64,000 nt of DNA from positions 10,764,869 through 10,828,868 of the forward strand of contig CM034310.1 of NCBI GenBank assembly GCA_019925795.1, read 5' to 3'. The first letter of the stretch is position 1. Every line of letters begins with the position of its first letter. Below the pieces are notes generated by a model that made no database searches, had not been told where the DNA came from, and saw only the letters and a program-made list of their open reading frames with translations. Of this stretch, positions 23,961 to 36,769 are shown piece by piece. Both the position numbers and the translations under genes were made by a program. This DNA comes from Dendrobium chrysotoxum. Taxonomy: Eukaryota; Streptophyta; Magnoliopsida; Asparagales; Orchidaceae.

Positions 23961-23999
23961 TTTTAGAGCAAGAGGTTTGATCTTTAAGAATTTTAGTTG

Positions 24000-24629
24000 A
24001 GAAGCTTCCTCTTGAAGATTGGAAACCTTACTTAAGAACTTCTCAAAAATTTTGATTGTGAAGCCTTCGAGTCAAAAGCCAACAAGACCATGAATATTTT
24101 TTAGAAGGATCACTATGGCATGTTATTCTTATAGCTGTGGTTCAAATCTCATGCCAAGGTTCCTCCATCTCAAGATATAATCTACCAGACATTCACCTAG
24201 CTTCTATTTCTCAATTACCATATCACCAACGGTGATGTGATGCTTTGCACCAGCAAATCTCTTCACAAATATAGTTTCAAGTTCATTGAAGGTATGGACC
24301 AACCCATTGGACAATCTATATACCAATTCAATGTAACACAAGATTAGCTGCTAATGAATTACCAGAATAGAAGGGCATCACTGCCACTAGCATTATAGTA
24401 ACTAGCTCTGAAGTGTGCGAGATGTTGCCTAAGATTACCCGTACCATCAATTTTTTTGAGTGAAGGGGATACAAATCCTTTTAGATAAGGGACTAAGTTA
24501 TATTCTTCTGAATATGGTCTACTCTTTAGAACATATGAAGTACCTTTAGATTTAGCTAGTGCTTCTTTAACTTGTTGCTCTACCATCTGCTTGATATCTA
24601 CTAATTGCACTGACTCTGCTTCTAACTTC
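24000..24629 (-). pseudogene. G2 gag, downstream part
   Basis: 24359-24610 reads KQMVEQQVKEALAKSKGT, then RPYSEEYNLVPYLKGFVSP and LRQHLAHFRASYYNASGSDA, a retrotransposon gag capsid start. Beyond a stop, pieces resembling WYxxLPKGSIxSFxELE, HHITVGD and GECLVDYILRWRNLG follow toward 24000, matching plant gypsy gag order. It is broken by stops and cut on its right by the E2 insertion. Confidence 0.6.
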
Positions 24630-25703
24630 TATTGCAAATCTAGGTCCAAGGACTGTAATTTTGATGAAAACAAACATTATTGTCTTCTTCTCACTGCTAT
24701 TATTGCAAATCTATTTTCTTTGCCCTATTCACTAACCTTTCGGGTCCACAAGTTCACTTGCAATGCCAATCAGCTCAAGATCGGGTAGACCAAAGTTGAG
24801 TCTATCTGTAATTTTAATTTCAATATACTTTTTATCTTTCTTAAGTCAAGTCATGTATCTGATGGACCCCAAACTAAGTAACCTTGCACACACACACTCA
24901 AGATAATGAGTTAGTGAGTTAGGAAACTTCATCTATTTTTGAACTAATCATATTGGACGATCGGTTATACATAAAATCCTAATTAGGGCGCCCATTATTA
25001 AGTGAATTTAATTAACTAATCGTATTAGACGATTACGATTGTACAAGACGATAAGTTATAGACATGAAAAATAGTCACCAATCATAATATAGGCAATTTT
25101 CTTTGGTAGTTCTGGGGGAGACTTTCATTAGTATCAGATCCAGATTCTCTACCTACTCTAGGAGGGAGTAAAACAATTACAAGATTCTTTGCCTACTCTA
25201 GAAGGGAGTAAAAGGATTTCAATATTCTCTGCCTACTCCATGAGGGAGTAAAAAGATTTTCAAGTTCTTTGCCTACTCCAGGAGGGAGTAAAAGGATTCA
25301 AGGTACTCTATCTCACCGGGTTGGTTGAAAGATTTTGTAAGAGCTTTTCCGCTTGTTGCGGGAGCAAAACGAGAGACACTACTTTTATTACAATACCTGG
25401 AAGGAGATTTCTAGGGAGTAGATGTAGGTCAACTTGATCGAACCACTATAAATCTGGTTTGTTCTTTCTATTTACTTTTTTGCATATAATTTTCACATTT
25501 TTTGTGAATTATTCTATGATTGAAATTTCTAAAATTTTTATTATTGTGAAACTGATCTACTTCTACATCAAGGGATTTTTAATTTTTATTATTTTGTTAA
25601 AGAATTTTTAAAATAACCAATTCACCCTCCCCCCCCCCCCCCCCCCACCCCCCCCTCTTAGTTAGCCATGGGACTAGTTCTTTAGGGTTTAAAAACCCTT
25701 TCA
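24630..25703 (+). repeat. E2 5' LTR with internal deletion
   Basis: Starts TATTGCAAATC (TG mutated to TA, as in the 3' copy) and ends CCCTTTCA. Compared with the 3' LTR it lacks about 0.7 kb around 25090-25115. There it jumps from the beginning of the palindrome array to GGGGGAGACTTTCATTAG, so most of U3 and the TATA box are gone. Minisatellite copies with CTGCCTACTC and GGGAGTAAAA remain (25140-25310). An 18-base C run (25629-25646) and a further 8-base run lie near the end. Confidence 0.8.
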
Positions 25704-25705
25704 AG

Positions 25706-25717
25706 TGGTATTAGAGC
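25706..25717 (+). other. E2 primer-binding site
   Basis: TGGTATTAGAGC, one mismatch from the initiator tRNA-Met complement, two bases after the LTR. Confidence 0.75.
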
Positions 25718-25762
25718 GAAATTCATAAATTAAGTTTTAGAAAACTTTTGAAAAAAAAGATT

Positions 25763-26930
25763 CATGGCTAATTTTGGTAATCGTAATACTATGAAAGGAT
25801 ATTCAATTACATGACCATCATTATTTTATAATATACCTTTTGATTTTTAAAAAAGTTGCATGTCCATCTTTTTATAATTAATTGATTATCGCATGTGGAT
25901 GTTAGTTCAAGAAGGATATTCTACACCCTTTATATTAGTAAATGGCATTAAAACTGAAAAAAAAAAAATTTGAATAGAGTACTGATGATAGAGATTTAGC
26001 CCAACTAAATGTTCAATGTTTGAACTATTTTTTCTATGCTTTAAAATTTGAAGATTATATGCGTGTTTCTACTTGCTCAACTGGTAAAGAAATTTGGGAC
26101 AAACTCTGCATTACTTATGAAGGAACAAAGAAATTGAAACAATCTAGGTTAAACATTCTTCTTCATGATTATGAACTTTTTTGCATGAAACATAGCGAAT
26201 CTATTTCTGCACAGACTTAGCATCAGACTCTTCTGAAACTGAACCAGAAGAGGAGGTAACCAACTTATGCATAATGACAGACAATCATCTTAATTATTCT
26301 GATCAAGAGGAGATATGTGAGCTTACATATGTTCAATTATTTAAAGTTTTTGAAAAAAATTATTTTGCATATAGGAAGCTTAAAAAATCACATGCCTGCG
26401 TTCTGACTTTTTAATTCTACAGAAAGAGCATGAATGCCTAAGAAAAGATCACTCCACTCTGGATAGTAATTATATGGCTTTGTTAGATGAATTTGATATT
26501 TTAAACAAGAAGTATTTTGAATTAACTGAGCATGATTCCTTAAAAGCATCTCATATTGATTTAGAAAATTTAATTAAGAAATCAAAAGGATGTTTAGATG
26601 AAGCTGATAATAGGGAGCATGCATTGAAAATTGAAATTTCAATTCTTAAAAGTGCAAACCAATTTTTATAAAATAAGTTAAATGCTTTCAAAGAAAATAA
26701 AACATCACCTACACTTGCACAGTTACATAATTCATCACCACAGCATGCATCATTCAAACCTAGGAAGAGGCACCATTCCTCATATAGATTAGTAAACCCT
26801 TTTTCTAGTGTTAGATATTTTTTATGGCATGTTAGGACATATCTCTCATACTTGCACTATCCACCGTAGAATATATTTGATGTAAAGACCAAAATTATAA
26901 AATTCAAAGCATAGCATGCAAGTATTTCAT
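25763..26930 (+). pseudogene. E2 gag, decayed and internally deleted
   Basis: Starts at ATG 25763 (MANFGNRNTMKGYSIT), then runs through the capsid region (26020-26220: CSTGKEIWDKLCITYEG, LNILLHDYELFCMKHSESIS). At about 26210 it jumps to text equal to DSASDSSETEAEEE of the E5 gag, skipping roughly 175 codons that include the first zinc knuckle. The coiled-coil part follows (26474-26671: LLDEFDILNKKYFELTEHDS). The end near 26820-26860 corresponds to the second zinc knuckle. Not functional. Confidence 0.75.
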
Positions 26931-26939
26931 CCTATATTC

Positions 26940-29900
26940 CATAAGGTGGAACCCAAGCTTCTTTGGGTTCTCAAATTTGACCATTAATGATTTTGTAGAG
27001 GTGCTCTCACAAAAGATCTCGTATAAGCATATGGTACCTAGACAGCGGATGTTCAAGGCACATGATTGGAGATGCAAATTAATTCATTTCGCTGGAGGAC
27101 ATGGCAGGAGGCAAGGTGACACTTGGTGATAACACCACCAAGAGTGGTGGGCTCGGGTATAATTGACAATTCAAAAAATTTTATTATTGAAAATATTTTA
27201 CTTATAGATGGCTTGAAATATAATCTGCTCAGTATTAGCCAGCTTTGTGATAAAAATTTCAGCATAAAATTTCTGTCAATTAGCAGCATAATAAGCTTAA
27301 ATGATAAAACTATTTTGCATGGAAAGAGAATCAATAATGTCTATATGCTTGATCTTAATTATATTAAATCTGATATTTCTCTTTGCTTAAAAATGATTGT
27401 TGATGAATCCTGGTTATGACATAGAAGATTGTGTCATGCAAGCATGACAAGCCTTAAAAAAATCACCTAAAAAGACTCACTGAGAAGAATTCCGAAATTA
27501 GAGTTATTAAGGACCACCTGTGTGATGTCTATCAATTAGGGAACAAGTCAAATCCTCCTTTCACTCAATCAAAGATATTAACACTAGCAAACCCTTAGAA
27601 GTCGTTCACATGGATCTCATTGGACCTATCAGCACTACAAGCCTAGGAGAAAAAGTCTTTATGAATGTTATTGTTGATGATTACTCGAGGTTTACTTGGG
27701 TTAGATTTCTATCTCATAAAAGTGAATCATTTGAGGAGTTTAGGTCCTTTTCCACTTGGATTCAGAGCAAACTAGGTTATAAAATTTTAACCATTCATAG
27801 TCACCACGGTAGAAAATTTGAGAATGAAAATTTTAAATCTTATTATAAGGATTAAGCGATAGATCACAATTATTCAGCTCCTAGGACCCCTCAGCAGAAT
27901 AGGGTAGCTAAAAGAAAGAATATGATCATAGTAGAAGCTGCTAGAGCTATGTTAGTTGAGTACTCACTTCCTAAATACTTCTGGGTAGAAGCGATGAATA
28001 TAACCTGTTATGTTCTAAATAGGGTTAATGTTAAATCCAAGCTAAATAAAATATCCTATGAAATCCTTAAGAGTAGGATACTCAACCTCTCTCACCTTCA
28101 TGTATTTGGATGTAAAGTATTCATTCTAAATAATAGAAAGTCTTAACTAGTAAAGTTTGGCCTAAAATATGATGAAGGAGTATTTTTAGGTTACTCAAAT
28201 GTTGAAAAATCTTATAGAGTCTTCAATAAAAAGACATTGGTAGTAGAGGAGACCAGTCATATTTTATTTAATGAATCTGATAATTCTGGAGGGTCTAGGG
28301 TGGAAGAAGTAGTAGTAGAAATTACCCAAGGAGTTGAATCTACAAATTTAAAGGAAATGGTAGAACCTGAAAACACACTGCCTAGAGAATTGAGATATTA
28401 TTCGATTCATCCTAAAGAACTGATCTTAGGAGACCCATCTAAAGGAATTAGAACTAGGCATGGACTTAGAAAAGAAGTTAACCACTCTATTTTCATCTCA
28501 ATGACTGAACCCACCAATATAAATCAAGCCCTATCTGATGAATTCTGGATTCTAGCCACGCAAGAAGAGTTAAATCAATTTGTAAGGAATAATATTTGTG
28601 AGCTAATTAAAAGACTTAAGGACCAAAGTATTGTTGGAACTAAATGGGTGTTCAAAAATAAAATGAATGATTCTGGTGTAATGGTGAGAGATAAGACAAG
28701 ATTAGTAGCTAAGAGGTATAATCAGATAGAAGGAATTAACTTTGAAGAGATCTTTGCCCATGTAGCTAGATTAGAAGCTATTAGGGTGCTACTAGCCTTT
28801 GCATATTTTAAGGGATTCAAACTATACCAAATGAATGTCAAGAGTGCCTTTCTGAATGGGGTAATAAAAGAAGATATTTATGTTGAACAACCCTCAGGCT
28901 TTAAAAATTCATAATTTCTTAATCATATGCTCAAATTAAAAAAGATATTATATTAACTAAAACAAGCACCCAAGATATAGTATGAAAGACTAAGCATATT
29001 CCTACTAGAAAGAATCTTTGTTAAGGGGAACGTAGACACCACCCTATTTCTAAAAATGATAGGAGATGAACTACTGATTGTCCAAATTTACATTGACGAT
29101 ATTCTATTTGGATCTTTTGATAAAAAAACTATGTAAAATTTTTTAAAAATGATGAGTAATGAGTTTGAAATAAGTATGAAGGGAGAACTGATCTAATTTT
29201 TTTGATTTAGTATAACGTAGAAGGATGATGAAACTTTTCTTAATCAATTAAAATACATTAAGGACATCCTTAAGAAATATGAAATAAAAAAAACCAAGCT
29301 AATCAACACTCCCATGAGTTCCACTGTTCAGTTAGATAATGATTCAAATAGAAAATTGGTTGATCAAAAGAAATATTAAGGAATAATTGAATCACTTCTA
29401 TACTTAATTGCTAACAGACTTGATATTATATTTAGTGTTTGTCTCTATGCTAGATTTCAGGCTGATCCAAAAGAGTCACACTTGACTGTTGTTAAGAAAA
29501 TTCTTAAATATCTCTTAGAAACCTAAGACTTAGGAATCTGATATCCTAGGTATAGCACCTCCTTTGAAATCATAAGATATTCTAATTTAGATTTTACAGG
29601 ATGTCAAATTGATTGGAAAAGTACTTCTAGAATATATCAATTCATATGACAGTCCTTAGTCTTATGGTCCAGTAAAAAATAGAACTTAGTTGTCCTATCC
29701 ACTGTTAAAGCTGAGTATATAACCTTAGGGAGTTGTGTGGCCCAAGTCCTCTAGTTAAAGTAATAAATTTTGAATTTAAGATTACCTATAGGCACCATTT
29801 CAAACTTATATGATAACACTAGTGTCATCTGTATTTCAAAGAATCCAATCTAACACTCCAAGACCAAATATATAGACATAAGGTATCATTTCATTAGGGA

Positions 29901-30040
29901 CCATGTTACCAAAGGATATATAGAGCTACACCATATACCCCTTGAAAATCAACTTGCTGATATCTTTACTAAATTACTGGCTTTTGAAACCTTCAGCATC
30001 TTAAGAACCAGATTAGGTGTGATCGATATTCATGCTTGAA
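26940..30040 (+). pseudogene. E2 pol, decayed
   Basis: In order: protease-region text (27020-27130), the pre-integrase region (27123-27419, SQLCDKNFSIKFL), and the integrase core (27610-27855, starting MDLIGPISTTSLG with VDDYSRFTWVRFLSHKSES; then 27922-28146). The connection and start of RT follow (28237-28914: GTKWVFKNKMNDSG, FEEIFAHVARLEAIRVLL, NVKSAFLNGVIKEDIYVEQP). Beyond 28915 the RT catalytic motif is seen as YIDDILFGS near 29090, then RNase H text to about 30040. The integrase DQGGE motif has become HHGRK, and stops are frequent, so it is inactive. Confidence 0.8.
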
Positions 30041-31479
30041 ATTGATGTTTTTTATTTCTGTTCTCTTTATTTATTTTGTTCTATTTGTATGTCTGTTTCT
30101 TTTTATGTGTTTCTATTTTATGGTTTTAATTTTCTGTTGTTTTCATTCAGTATTTTTAAAGAATCAGATTAATGCTCACTTCTGACTTTAAATTCTCAAA
30201 ATAATAGTTTTTCTTGCTTTTAGTTTTAGAAATTAGTAAGCAGTGTTTGACTCCTCTAAAATAATTAAAGAAAGAAAATTTGATGATTGTCCTCTTCCTC
30301 TAACTTTTTAGTGGTGTATTTTCTTTTTGAAGTAAAATATATTTCAAATTAAAAGTTGAAATTTGAAATAGAGATCTATTTTATCTTCCTACAGTAATCT
30401 ATCTCATATAAATAATACTCCAAGTCAATAAATCAGTTTCAAGTTTTCTTAATCAAGTTGTTGTATTTATCATATAGATATAATTCTATTTATGGTTTAC
30501 TTTTTCTTATATTAGAATGTAAGTTTTTTTCTCTTGTATCTAGAAGATAATCACATAACTGAGAGTCTTTAATAATTTTGAAAGGAAGCAAACTCACAAA
30601 AATTACAAGAGGCATAAAATGAGCCCAAAACTAAAAACATGTGTGATGACTGTCAAATAATTGCAAGATACATAAAGTGTATAAAAAATCAAAATATGGG
30701 CAAAATGCGCCAAATAAATTAAAAAGAGAAAAGAGGCACAAAATGAGCTCATAAAGAACTAAGCTTCCTTCTCCTTCAAATCTTTAAATCTTAGAAGAAT
30801 CTATGTGTCACTTGATATCTTCAAACACTTGAATTTAAAAATCATAAATTTTGGTTGATTACTTCGTAATGTTATTCTAACAGATATTTTTTTAAAATGA
30901 AGTTTGAAAAAATCACTTTTTCTATCTAATTTTTTTTCTGATTTAGATTTTTGTTTGAAAAAAATTTTGACCTATAAAAAGTCCGAGCTAGGGTTAACAA
31001 GATTGGTTTTCAACACTTTCTGGATTTCAACGTTTCCAATTTATTTCTTTCTGATCTTTTAATCTACTCACAAGGAAAATTTATCATTTGTTGGAGTTGA
31101 TCGATTCAAAACAATATATGTTTTTTAATTTTAATTTATGACTATTTTTTGCTTATTTTTATATTTGTTTTGTTTGTTCATGTATTTGTGATGTTCTTTA
31201 GTTCTATACGTTAGGATGTCTTTTCTGTATTTCGTTTGCTTTTTTGTTGTTTCCTCCTTTTTATGATGCCAAAAGGGGGAGTAGTAGGTTATTGTTAATT
31301 ATGTTCATATTTTATTTTAATTAAATTTATTTCCTATTTACTATTCTATTTTTTAAAATAAAAATATAAACTCTCCTTACTTTCAGAATTTCATCTTCTA
31401 TGGGGAAATTTCAGAAAATGTCAAAGGGCTTTGAAATCTTTTTAACAACAATGTTTGTCATCATAAAAAAGGGAGAGAT
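30041..31479 (+). other. E2 post-pol noncoding region and polypurine tract
   Basis: AT-rich and without a credible ORF. The inverted-repeat units lie at about 30595-30765 (GAGGCATAAAATGAGCCC, GATACATAAAGTGTATA, GGGCAAAATGCGCC, GAGGCACAAAATGAGCTC). The purine tract AAAAAAGGGAGAGAT (31465-31479) abuts the 3' LTR. Confidence 0.65.
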
Positions 31480-33264
31480 TATTGCAAATCTAGATCTAAT
31501 AACTATAATTTTGATGATAACAAATTTTATTATCTTCTTATCACTGCTATTATTGCATATCTATTTTATTTGTCCTATTCACTAACCTTTCAGGTCCATA
31601 AGTTCACTTGCAATGCCAATCAGCTCAAGATTAGGTAGACTAGGATTGAGTCTGTCTATAATTTTAATTTCAATGTACCTTTTATCTTTTTTGAATCAAG
31701 TCATGTATCTGGTGGACCCCAAGCTAAATAACCTTGCACAAACACACTCAAGGGGGTGAGTTAGTAAGTTAGGAAATTTTTTTTATTTTTGAACTAATCA
31801 TACAGTATGATATATATTGTACTGAACGATCCGTTATGTAGAAAATCGTAATTAGGGCATCTATTATTAAGTGAGTTTAATTAACTAATCGTACTAAACA
31901 ATTACGATCGTATAGAATGATCAGTTATAAACATGAAAAATAGTTGTCGATCACCATTTAGATAATTTTTTTAATATACAAAGTTTTACTCTAATTGTAC
32001 AGTATGATCTATATCGTACTAGATGATTTATGAAAATCATTCCTAAATTAATCATGTGATGAGGAGACTAATTATGATTAAATTGATCAATCACATCATA
32101 CAGGACAATTGGAGATGATCCTACTATACAAACAGATCCCTGCATGGTATGATATTTAATCGTCACCCATCGTACAGGATGAAAACCATAATATATCAAT
32201 TAATCATCCTAGATAATACCCCTCCTTCGTACTGGATGAATCGATTGCTGCATAGGACAATATTTAATCGTCGGCTATCGTACTGGACAATCAATACACG
32301 CTCATAAACTAATCATCCAAGATGATCGAAAGATCATACGAGACAATCCATACGAATACTTTAATTGATCGTACAGGACAATGCAGTTCGTACTGGCTAA
32401 ATGTGATGTTTTGTACAAATCATATAGGATGATATTATGATCGTACTGGACGATCTTTGACGTCAAATTAAAAATTAGGGCTTCTTTTAGAGGCTCTCTA
32501 TTTAAGCTCTCATATGGTCTTGAGAGAAATCTTTTGCTGTTGAGTGGTCTCGGGAGAGAGCTTAGAGAAGGAAGAGGAGAGCTTGGGAGAGAGAGATCCT
32601 TGTAACGAGGGAGTAGTGAGGGATTCACAAAGTTTACTCCAAGCAAGGTTTCCACCATCTTCTTCAAGCTGCTTGTCTGGTTCCCTGGTGGCTCTAAGAG
32701 AGACTTTCATCAGCATCAGATCCAGATTCTCTGCCTACTCCAGGAGGGAGTAAAAGAATTCGAAGGTTCTTTGCCTACTCCATGAAGGAGTAAAAAGATT
32801 GCAAGGTTCTCTACCTACTCCAAAAGGGTGTAAAAGAATTTTCAGGTTCTCTGCCTACAATATGAGGGAGTAAGGATTCAAGGTACTCTGCCTCACCAGG
32901 TCGGTGGAAGGATTTTGTAAGGAATTCTCTACCTTGCTACGAGGATAAAAAAAAAAGACACTACTTTTAGTACAATACCTAGAAAGAAGGTTTTTGGGGA
33001 GTTGACGTAGGTCAAGTTGACTGAACCACTATAAATTTAGTGAGTTTTTTCTATTTATTCTTTTGCATTTAATTTTTTCATTTTTCTGTGAATTATTCTA
33101 TATTTGAAATTTTTATTATTACGAAACTGATATGCTTTCACATCAAGGGATTTTTAATTTTTTATTTTGTTAAAGAATTTTTAAAATAATCAATTCACCC
33201 CCCCCCCCCCCTGGTCAGCCTCGGGACAAGTTCTTTAAGGTTTAACAACCCTCACGAACTTTCA
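31480..33264 (+). repeat. E2 3' LTR
   Basis: Full-length LTR from TATTGCAAATC to ACGAACTTTCA. The palindrome array spans about 31795-32465 with variants such as GATCGTACTGGACGATC. TATTTAAG at 32499-32506 is the likely TATA box. Minisatellite copies with CTCTGCCTACTCC follow at about 32720-32885, and a 14-base C run at 33198-33211. Confidence 0.8.
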
Positions 33265-36190
33265 ACTTTATCGATTTATGTTTTACTTCTTCTTTATAAA
33301 TCTCCTTTCCTTTTTCATTGACATGTACTGTTTCATTAATCGAATGTTTGGTTTGTACATCTGGTATAGGAGATATTTTACCTTACATGGTACCAATCAT
33401 CAGAATCTGCTCATCTTTCTAGCTTAATTGTAACAATAGTTGCTAAGTTGAATCCGTTGTACATCCTCATCAGCTTCATCATCAATAGCTCTTGCTTTAT
33501 CTTTACCCTTTTTTTTCTCTCTTTATTGAGATGAATGAGTATCTATCATGTTTATGCTACCAGTCATTTTTCATCTTGCAAATTTATTTCTGCATCTTCT
33601 TACTCATTTATCTTTCAAATGATCCATCATTTCTTCTATTGACTTTCCTTCCACATGATGTGGATCTACTGGAGTATACTCGCTTACAGGAGATAATTCG
33701 ATTACAAACTTCCCGTTTCTTATCTTTTCTTCCACTGCTCTAAAAAGATAGGGGGTTACCTGGAATGATCGAGTTGGAGGATGATTCGATTGATTTTTAA
33801 TTGGCTGCTTCTTCTTTTCTACTATTAATATAGTTGCTAACTTCTTCTCAAAAGATTTTTGAGGCTTTGTTTCATTCTTTTCATCAGATAGATCCTTCAA
33901 GAATGACATTCTAGAAGCCTCTTCCTATAGGTTGCTTACCTTGTTAAGTAATTTCTCAAAAATCATTATAGTGAACCCCTTTAGGAGAAAAGAGGTGATG
34001 TTGAGTCTTGGAGAATTTCTTTAAGAATAAACTCTCCAACTTAGCAAATGTCCTCATTGAACCATTAGGCAGACTAGCATACCATTCAAAATCAATTCTA
34101 GAAAGACTGCTAATAAATGGCGAAATAGAACAGCATGAGACCCTTCGGCATTAAAACAGCTTGCACAGAAATGGGTCAGATGCTGACTCAAGTTTTCTAG
34201 ACCACTAAGGACTTTAAATGACAGTGACACAAAGCCCTTTGGATAAGGAACTGAATCATACTCCTTGGGATAAGGTCTACCCTTTAGAATAGATATGGTC
34301 CCTTAGGACTAGGCTAAGGCCTCTCTTACCAGGTTTTAGATCTTTTGTTTGATGTCCTTTTTTTTTGGTGCTGTAGAAAATACAGGGATCACTAGGGTTG
34401 GCTCTATCCTTCTATTTTACTCACCTACTGTATGAATATTGGTTGTAGTTTCTCATCTTGAGATTGTTGTGTTTTAGAAAGTTGATCCTGTATTTCTATA
34501 ACTCTCAACAGCATCTCTTCCACCTTTTTCTAAAGATTTCTAATATATTCATCTTTATCTCTAAGCCTGACTGATACATCTAAATCTAAATCTACTATAG
34601 TTGACTCCTCTTAGTTCTCTAGTTGAGCCCTTCTAGGATCAACACACCTAATTGATGATATGGTCTCTATCTTAAAGGCACTGCTCATAAGAACATCCCC
34701 CTCACTAGTATCCATTAAAAGGTCATCATGTTCTAGATCAAAGGCTTTAATCACTTCTTTCTTTTTAAGTATATCATTGATCTCTTGAAACACTTCATCG
34801 ATGGGTCTCACCTCAATGGACTCAGGATCAATAGGCAAATAGCCATTGTACTCCATCACCATTTTAAATTTTTTATTTTCCAACTTCTCTATAATTTCTT
34901 ACATTATAATTTCTTGAGCTGCATTGATGGACTCTTCCATCATCCCATTGTTAACTTCATTATTTTCACTGTCCCTTACCTATTCCCTTTGACTATCCCA
35001 AGGTCAGTAGTCATAAGGGTGGCATCCATAATGGGTTGGGGGATCTTCTTTAGAAATGGAGGAGGGTTACGATAAGGCAGCTCTACTCCATCCAATGAGG
35101 TGGAGACCCCACATCTTTGGATAGGGAGCCTAGAGGCTATCGTAGGTAACTAATCACTTTTACTTTTATTGCTTTGATTGGGACAAACTCTCTCAGTGGA
35201 GACTTGGGCCTCTTGCCCTTCACTTGTGGTGTTTTCTTCTCTTCTTCTAGTCTAAGCATAATAGATACTAACCTTGGGGATTTCAGAGGATAAATTAGTG
35301 GCCTACCACTACAACGGTGGCTTCTTTCCAGTCTAACAAGGACTATCTCCTTGGTCTTGGTAGATGGGTGGCGAGGTACCAAATGGTCGCCATCTACCAA
35401 TACTGAGGTAGTAGGCTGCCACACATATTTCTTATTCATTTTGGACAACTGAGGGGTTAGGACCGTCGCTTCTGTCATTTTTTCTTTTAGGATTTCCTTC
35501 TCAAACTTAAGGGACATGATCCCCTTTATGTGTCTCAAGTATTCTTCTTTGGTTTCACCTACTTGGGCAACATAAGTATGAATAATGTATCTCAACATTC
35601 TCTTCCTTTGGATCAACTTTTCCTTGGGGATCGTATTTGCACAATAGACCACAAAGTATGGTGGGGAGTGGGCTATCCTGCTAACCCTCTGTTCTCTCGC
35701 TACAGCAGAAAGAAGATGAAAATGACTTCCTTCAGAAGAGGGGAGGAAGCAAGAATGGGTTGCTCTACTCCTTAGCAGCCTCAGGCTCTATCTCTCCTAA
35801 GGCTTTTACTGCGGTAATTTTTCTAGCCTTAGTGATCTTCTTCCTTACCCTTGTTAGATAGTTCTTTCTTTGATTCTTACTGGTGAAGGGGATACTAAAA
35901 CTCATCCCAATCTCAAACACAGATGATTTCCCAGCTATTACTACTTCTTTCAATTTATCATCCTCCCTAGTACAGGGTACAATAGTGAGGGGGTGACAAT
36001 AACCTAAGGCAATCTTTCATAAGGGGACATCCTTTTGTGTCCTATTAGATAAATCAATCAGCTTTTCTCCATTAACTGGTAGCTTAAAGTTCTGAAAATG
36101 CATTCCAAACTAGATAGTGCTAGCACAGATAAGTTCCTCTATAGTCAGATCTTTGTTGAGGGAAAAGATGAGTTTTCCAGCCATTTGAAG
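33265..36190 (-). pseudogene. G2 gag, upstream part
   Basis: Minus-strand open pieces in order. They are a start near 36190 (MAGKLIFSLNKDLTIEELI), 35765-35953, 35137-35652 (basic, with TKEEYLRHIKGIMSLKFEKE), 34611-34883 (acidic), a capsid-like block near 34130-34340 (KGRPYPKEYDSVPYPKGFVS, then a HLTHFCASCFNAEGS segment) and 33604-33909 (lysine-rich). The blocks EYTPVDPHHVEGKSIEEMM (33604-33909) and NGYLPIDPESIEVRPIDEVF (34611-34883) resemble each other, supporting an internal or tandem duplication. Several stops. The family assignment to plant gypsy-like gag rests on the capsid block only. Confidence 0.5.
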
Positions 36191-36769
36191 ATTCTTCTAT
36201 AATTAAAAGAGAGATGATTTGAAATAGTTGATTATTGAAATGGAATGTTTTTTGAAATCATTAATGATTTCATTTCTTATCATATTTGTTAGGCTATGGA
36301 GAATACAACCCAACATATAGTAATAACGCATAGAAATAATTTATGAATTTGTGGACTTAAGAGCGTCATTGTGTATGTTTGGCTCAAAGAATATGTTGTA
36401 TAACATATAGCAACAAAATCTAGAAGCTATCATTATTTCTTCTTTTTTTAGGGGAATTTGAATTTTGGACTTGATCAATTTTCCTTCAAATTTGGTTGGA
36501 TCCTTCTCACGAAAAGTCTCTTCCTATAGATTCCCTCAAGTAAAGACACTGACCTTGGAGGAAGAAGGTGCATGATCACCGAGCAACCGTGTGTAGAAAC
36601 CCCTCTCACACACTCTTATTCCCACAAGAATGTTCTCCCTTAAGAGCCGCCTCTCTCTCTCTCCCATGGTAAAACTTCCTCTTCAAACTCTTCTCTCAGA
36701 AGCTCTCCCTCAGAAAAAAAAAGTGGCAAAAGATTTCCTAAGACACATCAGGGATGATATTTAAACAAT

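Larger units (their letters stand above)
24630..33264 (+). mobile_element. Copia element E2, plus strand
   Basis: Ty1/copia element with a 5' LTR (24630-25703, internally deleted), primer-binding site (25706-25717), gag with a large deletion, pol, post-pol region with inverted-repeat units (about 30595-30765), polypurine tract (31465-31479) and 3' LTR (31480-33264). Flanking bases ACTTC (24625-24629) and ACTTT (33265-33269) match at four of five positions, consistent with a decayed duplication. It interrupts the gypsy-like gag G2. It is older than E5, with many stops and frameshifts. Confidence 0.8.
24000..36760 (-). mobile_element. Gypsy-like element(s) G2, gag region, interrupted by E2
   Basis: Minus-strand gag-type sequence on both sides of E2: 33265-36190 and 24000-24629. 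The flanks read across the E2 insertion as one protein (KEEVKHKSIK on the right side continuing into EAESVQLVDIKQ on the left). The block KEALAxSKGTxxxLKxRPYxxEY appears twice, near 34300 and in 24359-24610, so either two related copies lie in tandem or gag is internally duplicated. A leader (36200-36760) and a palindrome-rich stretch (36770-37230) precede it. Confidence 0.6.
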
